From assembly GCA_017744915.1 (NCBI GenBank), contig JAGIAH010000009.1, forward strand, positions 572,682-636,681: a DNA stretch of 64,000 nucleotides, in the 5' to 3' direction. Origin of the DNA: Agrobacterium tumefaciens. GTDB lineage: Bacteria > Pseudomonadota > Alphaproteobacteria > Rhizobiales > Rhizobiaceae. The notes beneath the pieces were generated by a model. The model was not told where the DNA came from. It saw nothing but the letters and a program-made list of their open reading frames with translations, and did no database searches. The position numbers and the translations under genes were made by a program. Below, piece by piece: positions 46,225 to 54,873 of this stretch (positions are counted from its first letter, which is position 1; each line of letters begins with the position of its first letter).

Positions 46225-47652
46225 TTACGACACCAGAACCTTGCCGGGGTTCATGATGCCCGCGGGGTCGAAGGCGTGCTTGATGCGATGCATAAGCTCC
46301 ATTTCGATGCCGGGCCGGATGGCGGCCAGCTCATCGCGCTTCAACTGGCCAATGCCATGTTCGGCCGAAATGGAACCGCCGAGCGACAGCACGATGCCGT
46401 GCACGATCTCGTTCATGTCCCGCCAGCGGCCGAGGAATTCGGCCTTGTCGGCGCCCACCGGCTGGGAGATGTTGTAATGGATGTTGCCGTCGCCGAGGTG
46501 GCCGAAGGCGCAGACGCGGGCATCGGGAATGGCGGCGAGAACCGCCTTTTCCGCCGTCGCCATGAATTCCGGTATTTTCGACACCGGAACGGAAACGTCG
46601 TGCTTGATTGATCCGCCTTCCGGCTTCTGCGCATCCGACATGCTTTCACGCATGTGCCACAGCGCCTGACGCTGGGCTTCGGAGGCAGCGATCACCGCAT
46701 CCTCCACCAGCCCGGCCTCGAAACCGCGCTCCAGCAGCGATTGCATCATGGTATCGGCCGTCTCGGCCGAATCGGAGGTGGAAATATCGATCAGCGTGTA
46801 CCAGTCATGCGGCTGCTCCAGGGGATCGCGCACGCCGGGAATATGTCTGGCGGTGAATTCGACGCCGATTCGTGGCATGAGCTCGAAACCGGTCAGCGCC
46901 GTGCCGCAGAGATTGGAGGCCATTTCGAACAGCTTCAGCGCGTCTTCGGCGGAACGAAGTCCTGCAAACGCAACCTGATGGCCAAGCGGCTTGGGGAATA
47001 GCTTCAGAACCGCGCCGGTGATGACACCCAGCGTGCCTTCGGAACCGATGAAGAGATCGCGCAGGTCGTAACCCGTATTGTCCTTCTTCAGCCGGCGCAG
47101 CCCGTTCCAGATTTCGCCCGTTGGCAGCACCACTTCGAGCCCGAGGCAAAGCTGGCGCATATTGCCATAGGCAAGCACCGCCGTGCCGCCGGCATTGGTG
47201 GCGAGATTGCCGCCGATGCGGCAGGAACCCTGCGAACCGAGCGACAGCGGGAACATGCGCTCCACGGAATCGGCTGCTTTGTGGATGTCGTCGAGAATGC
47301 AGCCGGCATCTGCCACGATGGTATTGGCAACGGGGTCGATGTCGCGGATGCGGTTCATGCGCTCCAGCGACAGGATGATATCGGTGCCATCCGCGCGCGG
47401 CGTCTGGCCGCCCACAAGGCCGGTATTGCCGGTCTGTGGCACGATGGGCGTGCCGGTTTCGCTGGCGAGTTTCAGGATGGCGGCAACGTCCTCGACGGAA
47501 CCGGGCTTGAGCAGCAGCGGCGAAGTACCGCGATAAAGCCCGCGATTTTCCACCAGGCGCGGTGCCATCTCCGCCGGGTCACGAACCGCATTTTTCTCGC
47601 CGACAATGGCGGTGAAGCGGTCAAGGATGTCGGAGGAGGGGGTGGCGGTCAT
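46225..47652 (-). CDS. FAD-linked oxidase, GlcD/D-2-hydroxyacid dehydrogenase type
   Basis: 475 residues. FAD_binding_4 domain about 40-180: PIVPQTGNTGLVGGQTPRAD and LGSQGSCRIGGNLATNAGG. A FAD-oxidase C-terminal domain follows with FGHLGDGNIHYNI and SAEHGIGQLKRDEL, the metal-binding HxxH-like segments. Candidates are D-lactate, glycolate or D-2-hydroxyglutarate dehydrogenase; sequence alone does not decide. ATG 47652 gives MTATPSSDI; a TTG at 47703 would overlap the tsaC stop. Probably cotranscribed with tsaC, 47 bp upstream. Confidence 0.9.
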   Translation of the reverse strand: MTATPSSDILDRFTAIVGEKNAVRDPAEMAPRLVENRGLYRGTSPLLLKPGSVEDVAAILKLASETGTPIVPQTGNTGLVGGQTPRADGTDIILSLERMNRIRDIDPVANTIVADAGCILDDIHKAADSVERMFPLSLGSQGSCRIGGNLATNAGGTAVLAYGNMRQLCLGLEVVLPTGEIWNGLRRLKKDNTGYDLRDLFIGSEGTLGVITGAVLKLFPKPLGHQVAFAGLRSAEDALKLFEMASNLCGTALTGFELMPRIGVEFTARHIPGVRDPLEQPHDWYTLIDISTSDSAETADTMMQSLLERGFEAGLVEDAVIAASEAQRQALWHMRESMSDAQKPEGGSIKHDVSVPVSKIPEFMATAEKAVLAAIPDARVCAFGHLGDGNIHYNISQPVGADKAEFLGRWRDMNEIVHGIVLSLGGSISAEHGIGQLKRDELAAIRPGIEMELMHRIKHAFDPAGIMNPGKVLVS

Positions 47653-47699
47653 GGGCGTCTCGCTGTCTCTTGAAACATGGGCGAAAGGGTGGAGTGCCG

Positions 47700-48677
47700 T
47701 CAACCTCGCGGCGCGGCGGCGCGGGAAAGGCGGTCGTTGATCGCCTCTCCGAGACCATGGGTGGGAATGGCGGTGATGGCGATGGTGTCCGCGCCGCTCG
47801 CATCGGCGGCTTTCAGATAATCGAACAGATTGGCGGCGGCCTCGGCAAGGTCGCCGGAAGGGCTGAGATCGAGAACGGTGCGCGCCGTCGCTTCACCGGA
47901 AACCGCGATGCCACCGAAGCGGATCAGCGCTTCGCCGGGCAAAACGGATATGGCGCCGAGGCGGACAGTGGCGCCCGGCGCATAATGCGAGGCCAGCATT
48001 CCGGGTGCCTCGATGGCGGCGGCGGCTTTTTCCGGCCGCTCGAGCTGCGTGCCGGCGACGCGCTCAATATCTTCGGTGACGATGCCGCCGGGGCGAAGCA
48101 GCCGCACCCGCCCATCCTCTTCCACCTTGACGATGGTGGATTCGACGCCGACGGCGGCGGCACCGCCATCGAGAATGAGATTGATCTTCTGCCCGAGATC
48201 GGCCTCCACATGGGTCGCACTCGTCGGGCTGATCTTGCCGGAACTATTGGCGCTGGGAGCTGCCAGCGGCCTGCCGAAACGGCGGATCAAGTCGCCGGCA
48301 AAACCCTGCGGCACGCGAATGCCGACGGTATCGAGACCGGCCGTCGCCAGCGCATGAATACCGCTTGCAGGTCTCAGCGGCAGAACCAGCGTCAGCGGGC
48401 CGGGCCAGAAGGCCTCTGCGAGCTTCCGCGATATGGGGTCGAAAACCGCGTAACGTTCGGCCATGGCGATATCGGCCATATGGCAGATCAAGGGATTGAA
48501 CTGTGGCCGTCCCTTGGTCTCGTAAATGCGGGTGATGGCCGCCGGATTGGTGGCGTCGGCGGCAAGACCATAAACGGTTTCCGTCGGCAGGGCGATGGGC
48601 TGGCCATCCGCAAGCTCGGCAACGGATGCCTGCAGGGCGGTTTCCCGCTCGTTTTCAATGTTGATATGACGCGCCAT
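47700..48677 (-). CDS. tsaC: L-threonylcarbamoyladenylate synthase (Sua5 form)
   Basis: 325 residues. It makes threonylcarbamoyl-AMP for the t6A modification of tRNA. The YrdC domain (about 10-195) has PTETVYGLAADA and KGRPQFNPLICH, and APSANSSGKISPT further on. The extra C-terminal Sua5 domain (SHYAPGA onward) makes this the long Sua5 type, not the short TsaC. ATG 48677 with AAAGG upstream is taken; a further 37 open codons upstream lack conserved features. Confidence 0.94.
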   Translation of the reverse strand: MARHINIENERETALQASVAELADGQPIALPTETVYGLAADATNPAAITRIYETKGRPQFNPLICHMADIAMAERYAVFDPISRKLAEAFWPGPLTLVLPLRPASGIHALATAGLDTVGIRVPQGFAGDLIRRFGRPLAAPSANSSGKISPTSATHVEADLGQKINLILDGGAAAVGVESTIVKVEEDGRVRLLRPGGIVTEDIERVAGTQLERPEKAAAAIEAPGMLASHYAPGATVRLGAISVLPGEALIRFGGIAVSGEATARTVLDLSPSGDLAEAAANLFDYLKAADASGADTIAITAIPTHGLGEAINDRLSRAAAPRG

Positions 48678-48783
48678 GATGCTGCCTTTCAGGGCGGTCA
48701 ATAGCGTATTTGAGGCCATAGTGGGAAGCGCTAATGCATGTCGCCCGAAAGTGGTTCGCGGTTTCGGGATACGACATACATAA

Positions 48784-48818
48784 AACAAATAAAGATAAAG
48801 CGCCCGGGGCGCTTTATC
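48784..48818 (-). terminator. Intrinsic terminator of the gene at 48826-49434
   Basis: GATAAAGCGCC and GGCGCTTTATC (48794-48818) form a perfect 11 bp stem with a 3-base loop. Read on the minus strand it is followed by TTTATTTGTTTT, so it ends the leftward transcript 8 bp past the stop codon. Confidence 0.88.
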
Positions 48819-48825
48819 GCGGCTT

Positions 48826-49434
48826 TTATATCGCCTTGATGATCTTGCGCATCTCCTGCGAACGCGCGCCGAGCATCAGCACGTTTTTCAGCGCCTCGCG
48901 CGGATCATGGGTCTGGAACAGCAGGCCGCCGCGATGGAAGGAGGTGTCGATGGCCATCTCCCGATCGGGAAGCGCATTGATGGCGACGGCGAAATACATG
49001 CGCGAATAGCGCGCATCGATGTTTTCGAAGAAGTTTTCAGCTCCGCTCAGTTCCGCGAAGAAATTCGCGAAATAGAAGGACCAGAGCACATGGCGCTCGG
49101 CATCGAAGCTGGTTCTCGCCGCCGTGACGTGGCAATAGCCGAGATGCGGGCGGTCGTTGAGGAGATGGTGAAACACCATCTTGGGAAAACGGATGGACTG
49201 GTGGAAGGCATTCAGCCGCGTATGGGTGGCGTCGGCCGCGGCCTCCAGCTTGCGTCCCGTCAGCGCCGCGACCTCGTCGTGGCTGTAATAGACGCGCTCC
49301 CTCGGCAGCCAGCGCTCTTCGTAACGGCTGATGCGCCCGGTCCGCAGGAAATCCGAATGCGCGGTCTTGGAGCGTATCGGCGCGACGGAGTGTCTGCCGG
49401 CATCGAAATAACGTATGCGTGTCGCCTTCTCCAC
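48826..49434 (-). CDS. Unrecognised protein
   Basis: About 202 residues; no family recognised. The protein is soluble and rich in His, Phe, Tyr and Arg (RLNAFHQSIRFPKMVFHHLL, HVLWSFYFANFFAELSGAEN), with no signal peptide or membrane segment. The frame opens with TTG 49458, but GTG 49434 has GAGGG eight bases upstream and is preferred. A single gene with its own strong terminator, divergent from the gbc pair. Codon bias resembles the neighbours, so it is a real resident gene. Confidence 0.72.
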   Translation of the reverse strand: MEKATRIRYFDAGRHSVAPIRSKTAHSDFLRTGRISRYEERWLPRERVYYSHDEVAALTGRKLEAAADATHTRLNAFHQSIRFPKMVFHHLLNDRPHLGYCHVTAARTSFDAERHVLWSFYFANFFAELSGAENFFENIDARYSRMYFAVAINALPDREMAIDTSFHRGGLLFQTHDPREALKNVLMLGARSQEMRKIIKAI

Positions 49435-49619
49435 CAGGAACGCCCTCGTTGCTGTCAATCCGGAAAGATAGTTTAGTCGGTATTAATACTCCGTTGCACC
49501 GCACCCCCTGTTTTTTGATGGGTGGAGAGAAGGGCAGGCGCTATCATGCGTCATATTGCGACGTCGTTTCCGGCGCTGAATAGCCGTTAGATTTCCCAGC
49601 GGAATGGGCAGCGAGGGCG

Positions 49620-49638
49620 AATTGCGCATGTCGCAATT
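49620..49638. promoter_or_regulatory. Operator-like dyad upstream of gbcA
   Basis: AATTGCG, five bases, CGCAATT: a perfect 7-5-7 dyad 129 bp before the gbcA start, in the 332 bp gap between divergent genes. An activator of the oxygenase operon would be expected to bind in such a position. I see nothing else definable in this gap. Confidence 0.5.
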
Positions 49639-49766
49639 TGTCGCCAATGCGGAAGCCGATGTCGCTGTTTGTGCTGCCGCAAATGACCGCCGGTGTTTAG
49701 ATGAGGACATGCTTCCGCAACCCCGCAAATGGTGCCGGGCAGGGCGGTTTGATCGAGGATTTGGCC

Positions 49767-51011
49767 ATGGAATTGCGTGACACCGTATTGCGCCAGCTGA
49801 AGAACCGCCGCGAAGGCTTCAGCCTGGAACAGCCCTTCTACACGGACCCGGATTATTTCAAGCTGGATATGGAAACCATCTGGTATCGCGACTGGCTGTT
49901 CGTCGGCCATGATTGCGAAGTGCAGAAATCCGGCAGCTATTTCACCGTTCAGGTCGGCGCCTATTCCGTCGTCATCGTGCGTGGCCGCGACGGAGAGATC
50001 CGTGCCTTCCACAATTCCTGCCGCCATCGTGGTTCCCGCGTCTGCACGACGCAAAAGGGCCAGTCGGCGCGTCTCGTCTGTCCCTACCACCAGTGGACCT
50101 ATGATCTCGACGGCAAGCTGCTGTTCGCGCGGCATATGGGCGAAGAATTCGACAAGGGCGATTTCGGCCTGAAGCCGGTCGCCTGCGAAACCGTCGCCGG
50201 TTACGTCTTCATCTGCCTTGCCGACCAGCCGGCGGAGTTCGAGCCGATGCGCAAGGAAGTCGAAAGCTACATGGCTCCGCACCGCATCTGGGAAGCCAAG
50301 GTCGCGCATGAGAGCACGATCATCGAAAAGGGCAACTGGAAGCTCGTCTGGGAAAACAACCGCGAGTGCTACCATTGCGCCGCCAACCATCCGGAACTCT
50401 GCCGCACCTATCCCGAAAACCCGAGCGTGACGGGAACGGATGGCGGCGCGAGCGATCCTGAAATCGGCGGTCACTGGGCGCGCTGCGAGGCGGCCGGCCT
50501 GCCGAGCCGTTTCAAGATCGATCCGAAGGGTCAGTTCCGTGTCGCCCGCATGCCGCTGATCGGCGAGGCGGAAAGCTACACCATGTCGGGCAAGCGCGCC
50601 GTGCGCCGGCCGCTTTCGGAAGATGTCAGCATCAGCCATATCGGCGCGCTGCTCCTGTTCCACTATCCGACGACCTGGAACCATTTCCTCGGCGACCACA
50701 CCATTTCCTTCCGGGTGCTGCCGCTCAGCGCCAACGAGACCATGGTCACCACCAAGTGGCTGGTGCACAAGGATGCGGTGGAAGGCGTGGACTACGATCT
50801 GGAAGACCTCACCCACGTCTGGAACGAAACCAACGACCAGGACCGCCGCATCGTCGAGGAAAACGCTTTCGGCATCCGTTCGCCCGCCTACCAGCCCGGC
50901 CCTTACTCCATGGAAGACGAAGGCGGCGTGATGCAGTTCGTCAACTGGTATGCTGATTTCATGATCGACCGGCTTTCGGGCGACAAGGCCCGGCTTTCGG
51001 CCGTAGCGTAA
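49767..51011 (+). CDS. gbcA: Rieske oxygenase, glycine-betaine monooxygenase type
   Basis: 414 residues. Oxygenase component of a two-part Rieske system. The Rieske 2Fe-2S site is CRHRGSRVC then CPYHQWTYD (CxH-x-CxxH), and the mononuclear iron site follows in NNRECYHCAANHPELC. Size, and pairing with a reductase of the GbcB type, fit demethylation of glycine betaine to dimethylglycine; a related rhizobial enzyme acts on stachydrine, so the substrate remains open. ATG 49767 has GAGG 9 bases upstream; the 22-codon upstream extension is rejected. gbcB follows 7 bp later. Confidence 0.85.
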   Translation: MELRDTVLRQLKNRREGFSLEQPFYTDPDYFKLDMETIWYRDWLFVGHDCEVQKSGSYFTVQVGAYSVVIVRGRDGEIRAFHNSCRHRGSRVCTTQKGQSARLVCPYHQWTYDLDGKLLFARHMGEEFDKGDFGLKPVACETVAGYVFICLADQPAEFEPMRKEVESYMAPHRIWEAKVAHESTIIEKGNWKLVWENNRECYHCAANHPELCRTYPENPSVTGTDGGASDPEIGGHWARCEAAGLPSRFKIDPKGQFRVARMPLIGEAESYTMSGKRAVRRPLSEDVSISHIGALLLFHYPTTWNHFLGDHTISFRVLPLSANETMVTTKWLVHKDAVEGVDYDLEDLTHVWNETNDQDRRIVEENAFGIRSPAYQPGPYSMEDEGGVMQFVNWYADFMIDRLSGDKARLSAVA

Positions 51012-51018
51012 CGCGAAG

Positions 51019-52101
51019 ATGAATATGGTTGTGACCTACAAGCACATAGACGAGATGAAGCCGTGGAGCGACAAGCTCCACCTGCTGGAATGTATCTCGG
51101 TGACACCCGAGACACCGGATGTGATGACATTCCTGTTCCGCTCCGAGGATCAGAACTGGTTCCGTTATCTTCCGGGCCAGTTCGTCACGCTGGAATTGCC
51201 GGTGGGCAGCGAGCCGCTCTACCGCACCTACACATTGTCCTCCAGCCCGTCGCGGCCCTATGCACTTTCGGTCACGGTCAAGGCGCAGGCCACCAGCATC
51301 GGCACGCGCTGGATGTTCGACAATCTGAAGCCCGGCATGAAAATCCGGGCGCTTGGCCCGCTCGGCGACTTTTCCTACGTCAAGCATCCCGGTGACAAAT
51401 ATCTGTTCATCTCGGCAGGCTCCGGCGTCACGCCGATGATGTCGATGGTGCGCGACATGAGCGACCGTGCGCCGCAGAGCGACATTGCCTTCATCAACTG
51501 CTCGCGTACCCCCGGCGATATCGTCTTCCGTCATGAGCTGGAATATCTCGCCCGCTTCATGCCGAACCTGTCGCTCGGTTTCATTGTCGAGAAATGTGGC
51601 CGCACCGATCTCTGGTCTGGCCTGAAGGGCATGGTCGACAAGGCCAAGATCGCGCTGCTCGCGCATGATTTCATGGAGCGGACCGTTTTCTGCTGCGGAC
51701 CGGAGCCGTTCATGGCCGCCGTCCGTTCCATGCTCGACGCATCCGGCTTCGACATGAGCCGTTATCACCAGGAAAGTTTCTCGCCGGCCGCTCCCGTTGT
51801 CGTCGGCGAGAGCGTTCAGCCCCTGGCGGATGGCGAAGCGCTATCGATGGTGGGTTTCACCCTTTCCGGAAAAGAGATGCCCTGCCAGCCCGGCCAGACG
51901 GTTCTGATGACGGCGCGCGCCGCCGGCGTTCGCATCGGTGCGGCCTGCGAATCCGGCATCTGCGGCACCTGCCGGGTGCTGAAGCTTTCCGGTGAGGTGG
52001 AGATGAACCACAATGGCGGCATTCTCGATGAGGAAATCGAGGAAGGCTATATTCTGGCTTGCTGTTCGCGGCCCTTGACCGATGTGAAGGTGGAAGCCTG
52101 A
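51019..52101 (+). CDS. gbcB: Oxygenase reductase: FAD/NADH domain with C-terminal 2Fe-2S ferredoxin
   Basis: 360 residues. Electron-supply partner of the preceding oxygenase. FAD site PLYRTYTLSSSPSRPYALSV (about 68-87), NAD(P) site SAGSGVTPMMSMVRDM, and a C-terminal plant-type ferredoxin with CESGICGTCRV plus a distal Cys in LACCSRP. Same order as GbcB-like hybrid reductases. Ends with a hairpin rather than a T-rich terminator. Confidence 0.88.
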   Translation: MNMVVTYKHIDEMKPWSDKLHLLECISVTPETPDVMTFLFRSEDQNWFRYLPGQFVTLELPVGSEPLYRTYTLSSSPSRPYALSVTVKAQATSIGTRWMFDNLKPGMKIRALGPLGDFSYVKHPGDKYLFISAGSGVTPMMSMVRDMSDRAPQSDIAFINCSRTPGDIVFRHELEYLARFMPNLSLGFIVEKCGRTDLWSGLKGMVDKAKIALLAHDFMERTVFCCGPEPFMAAVRSMLDASGFDMSRYHQESFSPAAPVVVGESVQPLADGEALSMVGFTLSGKEMPCQPGQTVLMTARAAGVRIGAACESGICGTCRVLKLSGEVEMNHNGGILDEEIEEGYILACCSRPLTDVKVEA

Positions 52102-52112
52102 CACAGGCAGTC

Positions 52113-52138
52113 TCCCGAAACTCTCATCGGTTTCGGGA
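52113..52138 (+). terminator. Hairpin after gbcB
   Basis: TCCCGAAAC and GTTTCGGGA form a perfect 9 bp stem with an 8-base loop, 12 bp past the stop. It is followed by A-rich, not T-rich, sequence, so terminator function is uncertain. Confidence 0.45.
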
Positions 52139-52144
52139 AAAAGA

Positions 52145-52218
52145 CAGGCATGAGACACAGGCATGAGACAAGGAGCTGGATCGTTTTGGCAATTCGACGA
52201 AAAGCCAAAACGATCCAG
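52145..52218 (+). repeat. 13-bp tandem repeat followed by a 15-bp perfect hairpin
   Basis: CAGGCATGAGACA occurs twice head to tail (52145-52170). Next, CTGGATCGTTTTGGC (52176-52190) and its exact inverse (52204-52218) form a 15 bp stem with a 13-base loop. Both lie in the 292 bp gap between gbcB and the first BA14K gene. Function unknown; the hairpin looks like a small dispersed intergenic element. Nothing else was found in the gap. Confidence 0.7.
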
Positions 52219-52393
52219 CGGCGTGTCACGCCCCTTTCCTTCACCGGATAGTTGTCTTGGAACCAAATTTCCCTAAACTCGTTTGCACGTCATCGAATTC
52301 TTTTCGGGCATGAACGGGGTCCGCCCCTCTCTCCGACGAGAACGCGTGGGTGAAAAGGCGCGGCCAACGCGCTGAAGCAAACGGAGGAAGATC

Positions 52394-52858
52394 ATGATGA
52401 ATTTCCGGACAACGAGTGTCGCTACAGCGATCGTCGTGTTCCTCACCAGCTTTACGCCGTCGCAGGCGTTCCAGGTCCCTGTTCCGATGCCCAAGCCGGC
52501 GGTTTCCACCGACAACGTGGTGCCGGTGCAATATCGCGAATGGGACCGCAGATACGATCGCCGTTATGGCGACCGCATGTATCGCCCGCGCCCGCCGCGT
52601 GACGGCTGGTATAATGGTCACCGCGGTTATCGCGATCGTCGTCCGGGTTACCGTTATCACAATGGTTACTGGTTCCCGCTGGCAGCCTTTGCCGCAGGCG
52701 CCATCATCGGCGGCGCCATGTCGCAGCCGCGTCCGGTCTATGGCGGCAGCCATGTCTCCTGGTGCCAGAACCGCTGGCGCTCCTATCGCGCCTACGACAA
52801 TACCTATCAGCCGAACAGCGGTCCGCGCCGCATATGCGTATCGCCCTACAGCCGCTGA
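52394..52858 (+). CDS. BA14K-type secreted protein, copy 1
   Basis: 154 residues. Signal peptide with core VATAIVVFLTSFTPSQA. The mature part is rich in Tyr, Arg and Gly (RDGWYNGHRGYRDRRPGY), then a hydrophobic patch [18 protein letters not shown], and a C-terminal BA14K-like module (SHVSWCQNRWRSYRAYDNTY) with two Cys. BA14K is a Brucella immunogenic protein reported to be lectin-like. Exported or envelope-attached. GGAGGA stands before ATG 52394, and a terminator follows directly. A clear paralogue lies 224 bp downstream. Confidence 0.86.
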   Translation: MMNFRTTSVATAIVVFLTSFTPSQAFQVPVPMPKPAVSTDNVVPVQYREWDRRYDRRYGDRMYRPRPPRDGWYNGHRGYRDRRPGYRYHNGYWFPLAAFAAGAIIGGAMSQPRPVYGGSHVSWCQNRWRSYRAYDNTYQPNSGPRRICVSPYSR

Positions 52859-52870
52859 TGACGGTTTTGG

Positions 52871-52900
52871 AAAGCCCGGATTCATTCCGGGCTTTTGTTT
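52871..52900 (+). terminator. Intrinsic terminator after the first BA14K-type gene
   Basis: AAAGCCCGGA (52871-52880) and TCCGGGCTTT (52886-52895) form a perfect 10 bp stem with a 5-base loop, followed by a T-rich run to 52900. Confidence 0.9.
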
Positions 52901-53082
52901 TAAGGCTGCCGATCTGGATAAACCAGGTGTGATGGGGCCGTTAATGCTGGGTTCAGGCGCGGACGCCTAGCCTGTAGGTGGTAAAGTTACAGCCAGACCC
53001 GACAAACTGGCCAAACGAGAAGAAAAAACTGCTATTATTCACGGAGAACGGCCTGTCGACCGTCGTGAATGGAGGAAGTCAG

Positions 53083-53598
53083 ATGAAAAGCTATGTGAAG
53101 AATATCCTGGCTGTCGGTCTTTCTGCAATCGTGGTTGCAGGAGCGATCGTTCCGGCAGAAGCAGCGATGCCGTTGCCAGTGGCGCCGAAGAGCGTCGAGG
53201 CCGTGGGCAATGACGCCGGCCAGAATATCGTGAATGTGCAATATTGGCGCGATCGTGACGACTGGGGCGGTCGCCGTGGTTGGTATCGCGGCCATCGCGG
53301 TTATCGCGATTATCGCCCGGGTTATCGTCACCATGACGGTTACTGGTTCCCGCTCGCAGCCTTTGCGACGGGTGCGATCATCGGCGGCGCACTGTCGCAG
53401 CCGCGCGAAATCTACCGTCCGGTGCCGGAATATCGCCCGCGTCCGGTCTATCGCGAATACCGCCCGGTCTATCGTGGCGGCATGAGCCGCGCGCATGTGA
53501 ACTGGTGCTATGGCCGCTATCGTTCCTACGATGCCTATAGCAACACGTTCCAGCCGTATCACGGCCCGCGCCAGCCCTGCTATTCGCCCTACGGCTGA
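53083..53598 (+). CDS. BA14K-type secreted protein, copy 2
   Basis: 171 residues. Signal peptide with core [20 protein letters not shown]. Same plan as copy 1: [40 protein letters not shown], an inserted Pro/Tyr/Arg repeat ([20 protein letters not shown]), and the end module [23 protein letters not shown] 53083 follows GGAGGA at 7 bases; the earlier frame start at 52978 has no signal peptide. Tandem duplication with its own terminator, so the two genes are probably regulated separately. Confidence 0.86.
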   Translation: MKSYVKNILAVGLSAIVVAGAIVPAEAAMPLPVAPKSVEAVGNDAGQNIVNVQYWRDRDDWGGRRGWYRGHRGYRDYRPGYRHHDGYWFPLAAFATGAIIGGALSQPREIYRPVPEYRPRPVYREYRPVYRGGMSRAHVNWCYGRYRSYDAYSNTFQPYHGPRQPCYSPYG

Positions 53599-53622
53599 TA
53601 GAAGCGACGTTTAAATCGAGAG

Positions 53623-53652
53623 AGCCGTCCGGTGACCACCGGGCGGCTTTTT
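53623..53652 (+). terminator. Intrinsic terminator after the second BA14K-type gene
   Basis: AGCCGTCCGGT (53623-53633) and ACCGGGCGGCT (53638-53648) pair over 11 bp with one G-U, loop of four, then TTTTT. It also lies just past the stop of the convergent ZntB-like gene. Confidence 0.88.
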
Positions 53653-53656
53653 GCTG

Positions 53657-54652
53657 TCACAAAATCCGCGCCCGCTTCAGCACCACCCAGGCGAGCAGGA
53701 CCGAAATCACGATGAAGACGCTGGCCGAAAGCGTGCCGCCCGTGCCGACGGTAAACGGCAGCTCATCCGTATTCATGCCGAAAAAGCCGGTCACCAGTGA
53801 TGGCGGCAGCAGGAACGCCGTCATCAGCGACAGGATATAGAGGTGGCGGTTGGTTTCCGACGAGAGTTTGGAATCGATTTCTTCATGCAGCAGCCTCGCG
53901 CGCTCCTGCAAGGCATAAACATCGTGATCGACAGCCTCCAGACGGCTCATCAGCCGCGAGGCGACATCCTCGAAACCATCCGGCATCTCGTCGTCATCGG
54001 CGGCGGAAGCGCGCCGCATCAGGGTCAGTACGGTGCGCAGATGCCGGTGCAGGCGAACGACCGTGCGGCGCAGCGGCGCAAGACGCCGCCGCTCGTCGCG
54101 GTTCTCGCTGTCATAGACCATGTCCTCGATGGCATTGAGTTCTTCCGTCGTCTCCATCACCAGATTGATGAGCGAGCGCTGGAATTCCGCCACCAGCCCC
54201 TCGAAGACATGCGACGGCGTGAGGTAACGATTGGAATTCTTGTCGACCGCCGCCTTCAGCCGGTCCACCGAATGCAGCGGCTGTAGCCGGGTGGTGATGA
54301 TGAAACGGTCGCTCACCGCGAAATGCAGCCAGCCGAAATCGCGCGTTTCCTTGTCGAACTCACGCTGGAAATCGACCAGCGTGCCATAGAGCGATTTTTC
54401 ATCGACCACGATGGAAGGATGGGTCTCGTGGGTGGTGAGGCTTGCCCGTGCCGCCGGATCGAGACCGACGATCGTTTCGAGAAAGCCCGCCACCCGCTGG
54501 TCGGCGAGGTTGAGATGCAGCCAGTAGAACCCCTCATAACCGGCCATTTCGTCGAAGCCGGCATCGGGTGCCAGGCGGCGGCATGGGGCCGTTCCCGGCT
54601 GGAAGTGGTAGGCCCAGACAAGGCCGGGAATGGTGGGCGTTATGAGATCCAT
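53657..54652 (-). CDS. zntB: CorA-superfamily transporter, ZntB-like
   Basis: 331 residues. Long cytosolic N-terminal domain, a long helix region (about 160-260), and two C-terminal membrane segments. The pore motif reads GFFGMNTDELPF; the GMN is followed by a loop close to ZntB (NxxxLPF) rather than the MPELxW of CorA. ZntB moves Zn2+ and other divalent ions across the inner membrane. Monocistronic, convergent with the BA14K genes and divergent from the acyl-CoA dehydrogenase gene. Confidence 0.88.
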   Translation of the reverse strand: MDLITPTIPGLVWAYHFQPGTAPCRRLAPDAGFDEMAGYEGFYWLHLNLADQRVAGFLETIVGLDPAARASLTTHETHPSIVVDEKSLYGTLVDFQREFDKETRDFGWLHFAVSDRFIITTRLQPLHSVDRLKAAVDKNSNRYLTPSHVFEGLVAEFQRSLINLVMETTEELNAIEDMVYDSENRDERRRLAPLRRTVVRLHRHLRTVLTLMRRASAADDDEMPDGFEDVASRLMSRLEAVDHDVYALQERARLLHEEIDSKLSSETNRHLYILSLMTAFLLPPSLVTGFFGMNTDELPFTVGTGGTLSASVFIVISVLLAWVVLKRARIL

Positions 54653-54803
54653 CGTGGCAGTCCTGACTGGCTGGATGGGAGGAGGGGAGGCGTCCGTCGT
54701 TCCGGTGTGGGGGCGGCAGCGGCGAGGCGCCTTTCAGCGCATGCTGAGCAAATTCATATGACAGTTTTATAACAAACCTGCCGAAATGGTGGGAATTTTC
54801 AAA

Positions 54804-54819
54804 TTGACGTTTACGTAAA
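54804..54819 (+). promoter_or_regulatory. Dyad TTTACGTAAA upstream of the acyl-CoA dehydrogenase gene
   Basis: TTGACGTTTACGTAAA contains the perfect palindrome TTTACGTAAA (54810-54819), 55 bp before the start codon. Its form recalls operators proposed for MerR-type regulators of branched-chain and fatty acid catabolism (LiuR-like), from memory and unverified. TTGACG may double as the -35 element. Confidence 0.5.
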
Positions 54820-54873
54820 AATCATTTAGCCCGAGGGCAGTAGCAAGATGCAAGAGCTTCGGGAGGAGGCAGC

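Noticed and set aside
52978..53082. Longer start for the second BA14K-type protein
   Set aside because: The extension would put 35 charged residues ahead of a clear signal peptide, and a good GGAGGA site lies before ATG 53083.
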